From NCBI GenBank assembly GCA_019055375.1, contig JAHQIW010001340.1, positions 1,302,001-1,366,000 on the forward strand: a stretch of DNA of 64,000 nt, read 5' to 3'. Source of the DNA: Parelaphostrongylus tenuis (taxonomy: Eukaryota; Nematoda; Chromadorea; Rhabditida; Metastrongylidae). Shown here one piece after another: positions 9,641 to 21,800 of the stretch. A model generated the notes under the pieces. That model saw nothing but the letters and a program-made list of their open reading frames with translations, had not been told where the DNA came from and did no database searches. Position numbers and translations under genes: made by a program. Positions within the stretch are counted from its first letter, which is position 1. The number at the start of each line of letters is the position of its first letter.

Positions 9641-12600
9641 ATGACCGCTTCGGATAGTACGGTGAATGGAAATCTATTCGCCGCTTCTGGATCGCTCAAC
9701 GATCCCACCAAACAAGCTCAGGTACCGCTATCATTAAAGTTCGAGCTTATAAGTTTTGTTCTTACATTTATTATTGTATGATGGCAAAACGGACCTCAGT
9801 AGTGCAACGGATTAGAGCACGCGCTGTCGAACAGAGTGAGACGCGGGTGCGAGTCCCGCCTGACGCAAAAGTTTTGCTCATCAGTCTACATCATTGAATA
9901 TTTATAACATCATACCACCGCTAAAAGTCTTCAAATAAAAACAAATTCTAGTTTATTTTTGTGAAGCGAGTGATATGCAAAACTTAAACCTCAGGCGAGA
10001 GACGAACCGCATCTCACCCTTTTCTGATGCGCGTGCTCTAGCCCGTTGCACAACGCTACACCGCATCTGTCTGATGTAATGTAGGAAGACTGGTGGCAAA
10101 ACAGACTTCGATAGTGCAACAGATTAGAGCATGCCCCAGTAAGGTGAAATGCGGGTTCGAGTCCCACCTGAGGTTCAAAGTTTTGCATCTCATTCACCAT
10201 TCTCACTTGTGTAATTCGAGTATCGTAACAATGCTTAAGAGAGATAAAACAGAGAATTGTTATGAATTAATTTTTCTTCATAACTGCTCCTTCTTTCGTA
10301 GTAATCCTCTTCGTTTCCGAAATTGACTTTTGTTCAGTTTTCAGATTTTTTACCCAACCTCTAAAGTTATAATTTCTGAATTATTTGTTGGCACATCAAT
10401 ATCAAATCAAAGCCGCCTTTTTCAGCTCTATCAATACCTGCAAGCACTCAAAGATGACGAGAATGGATGGCGTAAATCCACTGATAGTATTATGATGAAT
10501 AATTTTTTGTGAGTTTGTGACTCTTTCTTCCGGCACTGGCATGTTTAGTACATTTATATATTGTACTATATCACATAAGAGCGCTTGTGGCGCAGTATCA
10601 GAGTGCTCTGCGTCTCACACAAGGTCGACGGTTCGATCTCACCCTCATGGCTCACCAAGCCATCGATCCTTCCGGGGTCGGTAAATTGGTACCGGATTGT
10701 TCGCAGACTTGCCTGGGAGGATAAGTAGCACTGACTCGGTTCAGCGGGAGGCCACCGCGAGTCATTGCAAAGGCCAAATATGCATTCAGTTCAGTTAAGA
10801 ATTGAAGATGAATGCATGGGGCAACCCACAAGCATTAATCAACGCGGGAGCTTTATTCATTACATTGCATAGCCCCTCACCACAGTCTACTTTGTGGATC
10901 CCAACTTTTCTTGGATCAGGTTCTTTTTCTCACACACAAAGGTATCTCACCATCTAACGTGTTGCTTCAGTTGCCGCTTGAGGACTTCGTCTTTTTTATG
11001 AATGATGGAGAACACTGACGGAGACGATTCTCTTTGCAGTCATAAATGTTGTAAGCAAAGGCGTTCGCTGATAGATTTTGAAGAGAATGCTGAGGAACGG
11101 AATGGAACCACAGCCTTGCTCTTCAAATTGATTCTTGCTACACCGCATCACTAACTGTTGCGCTGTCCGGGCCGATCTATCTATCTATCCGATCTTTGAA
11201 TTATTTTATCAGTTTATTTCACCCGTATTGGAGTTTGGAGTTTCTTTTTCAACGTGCGGATCCCAGAACCTTAGCATCCAATTTGTTTCCTCGCGCTGAA
11301 CGCTCGATGGGACCAACCTCGTGCCGTGCATCGCTAGCCACTCCACACGCCTGATACAAATAATATGTTCAAAAAAGTTTAATATGTTAGCGTTTTGTCA
11401 GCCTTTTAGATTGTTTATATGGTCACTTTTGCTTTACTTGTTCATAGCAATTTTCAGTAATGACGAAGAACATTTTCTTCTTTTGCAAGTCATCGAGGAT
11501 TATCTCGCTCGTCGTTATTCTGAAGCAGATCCCGACAGTGTTTTATGTATACGTAGGCTTCTGTCTCACTGGATCGAGGTTATTCTATCGTCTGGATTTC
11601 TTTTTGAAACGTTTTGCCTAGATAATTTATTTCTTCACTTTTTTCTATTAGAGAACCAACACTTTAGAAGCTGTCTACTCGTCCCGATCAACCTACATTC
11701 CTAGTTAATAAAATGGCACACATATTCTCTTTAGTATTTGCAGCAGATTTCCCAGATAGATGGCCTACCTTTATGGATGATCTGTGAGTATTTTATATCT
11801 CCAGTTTTGTTAAAATATCTCAGTATATGTCATTAATTTATTTTGCTGCTTTGACACCGATACGGTCAAAACAGGGTGGAGAGATAACAGGGACATGGGT
11901 CTTGGGAGTGCAATAAGAAAGACTTGAGCTCCTGGGAAGGATACTCGCGGGTTCAAAGCTCGTCTGAGATTCTGAGTTTTGCCCGTAATTCAACCTTGCA
12001 GTTATCTATTACTACTGGTTCGTCGTTAGTTTTGTGATGAGAACTTTTTCAGTTTTCTCTCGCGAGGATTGGATTCTGTTACTCTAGTAGTTTTTTATTT
12101 GAAAACACTTTTGGCGATCGATTCAGAAGTGGTAAATCGAGATATCCAGAGAAATAAGGAGGTCAGTTGGGCTTTTTGGTCACATATTCTTTGCCATAAA
12201 TGCTCCTTTTTTAGAGATTCGACCGTAATACTAAAATCAAAGATTTCATGCGTGATCTTTGCATACCAGAGATTGTTAAGAGTTGGTGGACCATTCTGGT
12301 GGGTCTTGTCTGTCTAAGGACTTTTTTTTCTCTAAGGAAATTGATAGATCTCTTTGAACGCTCTTTTTGGATTGTTTGTTTCGCAGTCGAAGGAAATCTT
12401 ATGTATTTTGGATATTTTTTTCTAGTGTATAAAGTGTAGATATCAACTTTTTTATACAAGGTGAAGGGTTGTATATTATTTGTAATTAACAAGTGATTCG
12501 TTTTTTTTTACTCTTTCATCGGTCTGTGGAAACCGAGCCTCAAAGTTGATTTTGTAGTTTACTAAGTATGTGTATTACTTTTATCACGTTTTCATATACT

Positions 12601-15600
12601 TCAACTGTTTACTAGGTGAATATTTTCGCTTAATTTGATTACTGCTCGTCGTAATTGTTACCAGGGTTTTGTTCTGCTCTTTGTAGTGAAGTCGATCTAG
12701 TCCTTTTCTAAGAATTTTAGATTTTTCATGTTCAGGAGCGTTGTTCGGATATGACTGCACAATGTTTATGTCTGGACGCCCTTGCTGAGTATGTGGATTG
12801 GATCGACGTGGAGCTTATTGCTAACGACCTATTTGTGCAATTAGTAATCAGCCGACTTGGTAACAAGGAGCTTTCTGAAGTAGGCGTTTTTGTAATTATA
12901 AATAGTTCTGTGTTTCCTGGAATTTTGTTTGCTTTTGCCGTATTGCTCATGCACTTATTCATGCAAGTTTTTCTGTCCAATCTCCACATCGTGTAATCCA
13001 AACGAATTCTTCAGTTTGACTACTTTCTGATACTTGAAAACTCGACATTAGATGGGAGTTGAACCCGTGTTTCAAACCTACCAGGGCCGCATATCTCAAT
13101 TCATGGTACTTACATGTTAGACGGCGACAAATGAAAAACCAATCCTTTTCGCTGGGCAAGAACTTTTCATCACAGTGTTAGTAACCATTCGAAAGCACAA
13201 TTTTTTGGTTGGAGCCGTACATGGCTGGTTTTGGAAAAAGTTCTTTTATAACGCTGTAGCCTTCAAAATAAAATTATGTTTCACAATAATCGCACGCCTC
13301 TATTTTCATCACGCGTATGATTCGCCAGTGATAGAAACGTTGAAACTTATGCTATTAAATGATCGCTAGTAGTCTAAGCGAAGAGCTCTGTCCGACGAGG
13401 TGTTGAACACGACTCTTTTCCTTTTCCTACAGCGATATCGAAAAAGCTTCTCCGAAAAGCAAACACATTTTTGAACTCTTTGAGACCTGTGCTATCGAAA
13501 GAGTACGAGTAGTTTAAGGAAGGAATTTTTTTCAGCGAAACATGAGCGAAAGAAAAAAAAACACGTGGTCGGGTAAAACATATTTTTGTTTCGGATTTTA
13601 CAGTGTTTTAGAAGGGTGTCTTAAAAAAACCGGCTGCATACCACTCTACTCAGAGATTTGATCTTTTGTATGATTACTAACACTCCTATGAAAAAGTCTT
13701 GCTCAGCGAATGTTGTCAAATATTAATCTCTCGCCCTCTAACATATAAGTTCCCAGTTCACGACTGAGGCCAGCGCTTTCTATTTTTGCGGCCCACTCAA
13801 TATTTCTAAATGTACTGATTAGTCTTCCAATTCTAGGTGAACATTAGTTGTATTTCAGGCAGCTGTACGGGCTGTTTCTGCATTGGTTCTCAAAGGAATG
13901 TTGCCTGCAAAGAAGCTCTCTCTCGTCACAGCACTCACTGATGTAATGAGAAATAGTCAGCTTATAACTGTCAACCCGGTACGGAATGCGTTATTCGATA
14001 ATCTGTTTATAAATATTAGTGGTCTGCTTTATTGGGATGTTTCATGCCTTTCTTGAGGTCTGTAGAAGTGAGCCTTAGGGCATAGGATACTCATGAGGCG
14101 TACTAGAACGCCGAAACGTACGTATACACTAGAGATGCCTTTACCAGACGTTAAGAAAGGCTTGAACCGTTCCATTAGAATATATTCTATTTTTGAAGCG
14201 AGGTGTCAAAATAGTCGATTGGATGGATTGATGTATAGTGAATCTTTATTTCTACCGTTTATGGTTACTGCTTGAGTATTCTTTCAACCATGTCATGATA
14301 AGATCTTTTGGAAGTTTTACTCCACACTTTACGAAATAGTGTATGTGGAACAAACGTGAGATCATAAACATCACTCCAAGCCATTTTTCTCTTTTTCAGT
14401 GTGTTTAGTTTTTGTTAACCTTTCGGCGCCGTGGACTCACGACATGTGCATCTCCCACTGGCAACTCTTGGCGGTTTGTTCCACCTCCTCTGCATCTCTG
14501 ACCTCCAGCGTGCTGCGTCTAACAATGGCACGCTGGGGTTTGGAGATACACAGGAGGTGCACAAATCACCCAGAGTTGCCAGTTAGAAATATAGAGGCCG
14601 TGGGTCCACAATCCCGAAGGGGTTAGCGGAGACATTGGGTAGATCTGTTTTTCTAAAGTCTCAAAATAACTTAGTAAATATGATTTTTTTTTTCAAGAAC
14701 AGTGATTACGATGATGTTTTACGTGCGGGATCACTATTAAGCGCTGTCGGCAGTGAGCTCATCGATACGTATCACAGGTGGGCTTTTTTTTGGACTAATG
14801 AAAAACTTTATTCACATCAATCTCTTCTTTTTTGATGCATACATTTGTTATGAAGTATTCGACAATGTTGAATGGTATGCACAGCTTCAATCTTAGACGG
14901 GAATCGAGTCCGCATTTCACCTTTTCATGGGTGAGGAGTAAATGCATGACTCGAACTTGGGTAGCGCAGCTGGTTAGCATGGACCCTGGAGAAGAGTGAA
15001 ATGCAAGTTCGCTTCTCGCATGATGATCAAAAATATCCATATCACTCAACATCATCGCATGTATATTTGTAGCGTCATACAACAGCAGAAAACAGTAAAG
15101 TTGAAAGGTTCTTTGTTACGGAATCTTCTTCTGTTATCCTTGTGCCATGCAAGTGTGTTCACACTGCTCTTTGCTAGGAAATCTGTTGAGGTTTCCACAC
15201 CCGCTGAAACTGAAACGTTCGCACTTTCCCGTCTCAGTATCGTAGTACCTGTATAGATTCATATTGCATTATTCGCTCAATTTTGTTGTTGTTGTTGTTA
15301 ATTTTGTTTTCAATAGCCTCGTACCTTCTCCTACAATTTCTCATTTTTTCCTCCACAAAGAAAAAACAAAGAAATAGCTCATCTCAAAAGTTTTTAAAGT
15401 GGACAGTAAGACTGTAATAATACCACATTATCCTCGCTCGACTGCAGTTTCCTGTTATTGGTGGCAAACTACAAATCTGTTGTGAAGCTTGTGTAGTCGT
15501 AGTTGTAGATGGTGGAAGGGTAGGCAAAGAAATTTGCTGTGGTACTCCAGCTACACCACCAAAAAGGCTTAGCAACGGAGGCAGTGGTACTGGAGTTGTT

Positions 15601-18600
15601 GTGGTGGGCTCTGAAAGTGATGATCGAATTTCGTGTTCTAGATTGACAATAAAAGGCCGAAGCATTTAAACATCATAGTATTAAATCAAGATCTCTTGAT
15701 TTCTCATCTACCCATGAGTGTACTCATTCTCATGATTGGGCTCCAAGTGTTACCTGCGTGGGTTCTCTGTGCTGGAAGTGGAAGAATTTAGCAGATCTAT
15801 TGATAAATTTGTGAATTTCTTGGATCTGTCACGCAGGTGTATCCCACTGGGTACCCAAAGAAAAAAATTACTCTTTAATTTCATTGCTGAATTTGATATC
15901 TTTTCTGTCTAGTGGATTTTGGCAGTTTATGGAAGAGGCCCTTCATCTCTACTTGTGTGATCTAATGAGACTAACGCTCATATGTAGTTTTGCAGTCCGA
16001 TTAAAGTTCTTCGCTGCACCGCATTCTGCTTCTTCGAATTTAACAGAGCCCTTCTTCTGGTTCTCGTTAGTGACCAACGATACTTTGAAATCCTTTGCGC
16101 TAATCTACTGGATCACTTTATATTCCGCCTTTACTCTATATTGGCAAATAAATTAGTAAGAAGAGAGAACGAGTGTTAGGAACCTAATTTTCTTTTTTCG
16201 TATTTTGCAAGGATATCGAAAATAAGGTGGGCCGGACACGTGATGCGCTTCAACGACAACCAATGGTCGAGAGCCGTTACCGACTGGATTCCTCGGGATC
16301 TCAAGCGCTCTAAAAGAAGACCACCGACCCGTTGGTCCGATTTCTTCACAAAAGCGATAGAAGAAAGATATGATGCTCAGCGAATCCCTAGAGCGAGGAG
16401 GACCCACTGGGCTACTCTTGCACGCGACAGGGAAAAATGGAAGAGTTGCTGGTACCCGCTCGAGTAACTCGACGATCAACGGGACGACAGGTGATACAGG
16501 TGATATCTTGCAAAGTAGTAGTTCTTACGTGTAGTAGTTGTCGTTGGTGATGTTGGTGCGAATCCAGGAAATATGGAAGTAACTAGGTTCTGAAATGTAG
16601 ATTTTCTCAAATTTTCTTGTTGCTTTTGGTCCCATGCAATAAGGAAGAGGTTTGAGAAATTTCAATGCTGCAAAATTTTCGAAGATTTACCGGGGACCTT
16701 GTAGATATCGTAACTTGTCCACCATTGCGAAGTAAATTAGGTTGTATAGTACCTCTCGTGGGAGCCAAAACTAGCAAGCATTGTGCAACCTAGAATACAT
16801 GCCTTAAAAAGTGCATAAACGTTTTGGAACTTTGTTATTTTTCATGAGGAGTTTATTAAACTATTGATGGAAGCGTTTCCCTAATTCTCAAAGCTAAGTT
16901 TAGTAGGAATCTCAAAATTAAGTCTAAGCAAGACGATTTTGTGAGCACTCTTATAGCTAATTTGTTTTATTTCGTCTTCCTTTTCTCTTTCATATGTAGG
17001 GTATTCAGCTGCCCTACCTCTCAAACATTTGGAATATAAGCATAAAGAAAATCCGTTTCTATAGAGCCCGTCCAAGTCATGTGCAGTACAGGGCCATATA
17101 TATCGAATTGAAAAACTAGAGAGATGCCTTAATCATCATCCATTTGGGATAAGATCCTTGATTATGAGTATATCTGACAAAAAGGTTGTCACTGACAGTG
17201 CGCTGCGCTTAGTTATGGCATACATCCCCAGCTCGGTACTCTAATTCACCAATTCAGAATTTGTTTGAAATCTAAAAATAATGAAATTCGGTCTAAGACG
17301 AGGATCGCAACTTAGTTCTTTGCAAATTGCCGATAAGTTAGTAACTGAAACACTTGAGAAAGTGAAAGCGTGATCAGCTAAAAAAAAGAGACTTGCACTA
17401 TTTTTATGGAAGGGTAAGTGTGGCTCATAAGAACTCTTCCTCGATTCACAAAGCCGTTTGGAATTGAAATATCCAGAAGATAAGAAGACGAAAATTGAGT
17501 TTTGAGTATCTCAAACAAAGTCCCGACGACTATCAATATCAGCGCATCTTGAGAAGAAAGATCAACGAGTTTCAGAATTTTATCTCGTAGAATAAGAGAT
17601 TTCGTGCGTCATTGACGAAGATTGTAGATTCCGACGGTTTCTACTTCAGGTAGTACATCACTCTGAGTTGTGACATGTTGAGTCAAAGTTTTGATGGTGA
17701 AATGATGGACGATTCTCACTGGAAATTTCGCCCTAAACTCGGCTCCAACGTGGCTTTGTCAGTCACAAAAGGAACAGTCAGATTTTCCAGAGTTGAGCCA
17801 CGAAGTACATTTGCAGAACTAGTACCGATACCACGGAGTTACGACTTCTTTGAAGGCATTCGCAACGGTGACCGGGTTCCTGTGGATTTTCTTGCGATGT
17901 GTAATTGTTGACGTCTTCAAGAAATAGGAAGTAAGCTGAAGAAAAGCCTAATGAATGCGTTGTGTGGATTAGAGTTTTGTTCATCAGTTTGTTCGGGTTC
18001 ACCACCGTTATATGTGCAGCTTTGTTTCAATATTGTTGTGCTCGAGGACATGTTCCCATTGGTTTATGATATATGTTTGCGTTGCAGCTTTCACAAAGAG
18101 ATTTCTTGTTCATTTTGTTTGATTTTAGTGTCATCAATTGATCAGTGCTCAGAAAATTGAGGTTTTTCCCTTCCACTGCTGGACATCAGAATAGAACAAC
18201 ATTAAGCTCTAAGATGGAGGCTCATCAATACCCAACGAGCCCCTTGGGCTTGGTTCTTCTTTTCTTTGATCAAACTGCTTTTCTTTGCTTGAAGTGGTTG
18301 TCTTCAGTTGGTAGGAATAGTCAATTACTTCCTTCGTCATCAAAATTCGTGTCTCCGACAAGAAGTTTTTTGAAACCTCTGGGTACTGTGCATTTGGGAA
18401 TGCTTCACTAGCCTCATTGTTTGGTCAACTGTTGAAACAGAAACATATCCAGGTTGTCGAACGTTACGTCTCGTTTTGGAAACATTGTGCTCACCTGTAT
18501 GGATCAAGTGGTATCAGAAAAAGTGTTACACGGCAAGTAGTGTAATGGCATATGTTTTGAAGTGATCTATAGCAACGATCGAACCGCTAAGAAATCTTTC

Positions 18601-18746
18601 AAAATGTATTCGTAAGATTTATTACCATAAGGATGGCTATTTTTCAGCCTACATCTGCACAAATATGCATATATGTGTAAATATGTACATGTATGCATAT
18701 ATTTACACAGATATATACGTGCGCATTATGTATGTATTTATGCATA

Positions 18747-18802
<56 letters not shown>

Positions 18803-21800
18803 CTACGTTAACTGATTGCAAGAGAGCGTTGGAGGAGGCGGGCGAACTAGCGCAACCTTGCTAATCAGTTTTGCTTCCCGATACACCACATAACCGACCA
18901 TTCCGATGCCGCGTCCCTATACATACAAAAATATATATATATATATATGTGCATGTCTAAGTGTCTACATAGTGTAGTATGTGTCCACATATGCTATAGA
19001 CTGAAAATTCAATATTGCTTTTTGGTATGTCTGATTCTTACCTGATTTTGTATAACGCACACTTTAGGTGGGTCACATATGAGTGATTCGCAAGCATAGA
19101 CGAAATCACGTTGAGCAGTTGTCAACGTAAAAGCAGTCAAAAGTGTCAGTTGCAGTAGTGTAGACATAGCGTTCGGATCACTGACGGAGAAAGAAAATAG
19201 AGAAACTGTGGAAGACGACCTGTTAGAGACTGACCCGATTATCAGCCATAAAATGAGGACTTCGAAATGGGTCGTCTTCCGTTCTTTTTCGTGCTTTTTT
19301 GGTTCAAAATATGCATAGATTATTGCTAGTATACGAAGACACTTGAGATATGATATAACCCTATATAACGTGGTATTACATTTATGACAAGGATACGTGT
19401 TATTGGATAAATTAGCAGAGTATCACACTAAACATCCTCAGTAAGTGTAACAAGTCATAGAGAGTTACACCCATGTTCAAATTCTATGTTCTATGTTCTA
19501 TGTGAATAGTTCCAATGGAAAAGGTCCATCGAACAGTTAACGTGATTACACGTGTATTTTGCTGAAATAAACTCGATAGACGAATATGAACTGAATCTCT
19601 AGAGACTGAATATAGATAATAAGTCGTTCCATAAGTTTTGGCATTAGGAAATAAGCAACAAATTCATTAAATAGAAATCAAAATTGCATAATTTTGGTGT
19701 CCTTCATTGCGCATTTTCTTGCGAACGTTTTGGCATACAACTTGCCTACACCTCAAAATGGAGTTCTCTTAGGGACAAATTCGCTCGCTACCGATGCATG
19801 GATGGCGTGTAGAGGAAAATGCTAGTGAAATGGTGTGCAAGATTAATGGAACTTTGGGCGATGACACGGTGGCAGAAAGGACGGCTAGGAAGTAGTGGTT
19901 CGCGAAGTTCAAAGCTGGAGAGAACAGTCTGGAGGATCAGTCGCCCTCGGGCCGTCCACTGCAAGCTCCATCAATCTTGCGTACCGCTTCACTAGCATTT
20001 TCCCCTGCGCTCCATCAGCACATGAGTAACAAGCGATTTTGTTACAGAGACACTCCATCTTAGAGCAAATACGGGCAAGTTGTCTCTACCAAAATGTTCG
20101 TAAGAAAATGAGCTACTAAATGGTACCAAAATTATGAATTCTATCCACTTCTGGTGTTACTAAATCGAGTGTTTATTGCTGTAGTGCCAAAACTTATGGA
20201 ACGACCTATTAAAAAAATCGGGTCCGCTTGCCTTCAGTGATCAGTGGAGTGGATTAGTGCACTCATAATTTTCTTTCTTTCTGATATATCAAAATGTTGG
20301 TGAAATCGTTGCCTCCTATCTTACTATTGGCTTCCACATTTTTTTCGGTATTACGTTTGACAGCAATGCCGTTCTTGTCTCGAAAAATTTCTGATATGAG
20401 CATAGAATGTCGTCGATTTGGGAAGAAAGTAAACCTCGCAATATACTTTGTGATGCTTCCGCAGATTTTTCACCTGGATGCTAAAACTCTTCAATAATTA
20501 GAATGATAATCGTATGTGTGTTAATCCATTCCGTCGGTAGTGCAACGGATTAGAGCACGCGCCCCCGGATAGCGTGAAATGCGGGTTCGAGTCCCGACTA
20601 GCGCAAAAGTTGTGCACGTCACTCAACATCTCAACATCATATCACCACTATAAACCGGTTAAATGAAAAGATTTCTTCTTTTTAACGTATAAAATAATAA
20701 TAGTTGTCTTTTTAAGTGGTTGTTTTTATGTGCATGTTCTATAAATATGCATCGAGACATGAAGTAATATCGTCAGCGAAGGAAGAAACATGTCCATTGG
20801 CAGATGTGTTACTTGTGAAGTTGGGCATAGATAACAGAAGCGGATATGTTTTGACATTCTAGTAGGAAATTTTACTACGCTTTCAAGTAAATCATTAGCG
20901 GTCTGGTCGGTACACGAAACAGCGATGTATTCCTCAGGTTCAGAGTGGTACAAGGCGGTTTTTTCGGTGGTGTCGTAGGAGAACGCGGCTAGTTCAACTC
21001 TAACCCTGGAGGCGAAAGTTGCACATATGAGACTTGGGTAGTGAGCAAGAACTCGACCTCTGCGGGAGTTGACCTCGCGTTTCACCCAAGCCGGGCGCAT
21101 GCTACTACTGCACCACAAAATTTACAACCACCTGGGAGTTGAGACTTCAGTATTGAATTTACACAATGGCTGTCAGCTTGATTGGGTTTGGAAAGCAGTG
21201 CGTGCTCACACGGCCAAACATGTTAATGGTTGGTGGCTGATAGCTGTGACTGTGAGATATTGAAGAATGAGTGGGTGGGTAAGGGGTGGCTTCGGTGGTG
21301 TAGCACGCTCTACCGGTATGGGTGAACTGGGGTTCCACTCCCGTCTGAAGTCGAAAGTTTCTTCGCCACTCTATCTTCTTAAGTATATTTTGAACATCAT
21401 AGCCTTGCGAAAAGAGCAGTTAGTACATAAGGTGTTGAGTCTTACATATCATTCGCCACCCTCAGATATACAGTTCATACTGAAAATACTCAAGATGAAT
21501 TTTTATAGATCATAAACATCATCCTATTCAGTTTAGATTGGTTTTTACAGATTCGTAAGCGAAGATGATACGGATGACGCTCAGCGTTGTATCAAATCTT
21601 TCGAAGAAAACATGGATTCCTTGTTATTGGTGCTTGATAACGAGGATCCTGAACTCAGCGGTCTAGTGATCTCCACACTACGTTTCTTACGTGTCACTGT
21701 TCAGGGATAAGTATTTGGATGAGGTTACGTTTGTGATTCAAATAAATGTAGCAGATTCTTTGTCTAAATATCAGGTAGCTGTGTTTTCTAAAGAACTAGC

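Noticed and set aside
15884..16156. Plus-strand open frame in exportin-T intron 9
   Set aside because: Exons 9 and 10 already join in phase and align continuously with XPOT; the frame is hydrophobic and has no acceptor in phase.
20528..20605. Possible tRNA gene
   Set aside because: A- and B-box motifs are good, but the anticodon arm cannot form and the same sequence is dispersed in dozens of diverged copies, so it is a SINE.
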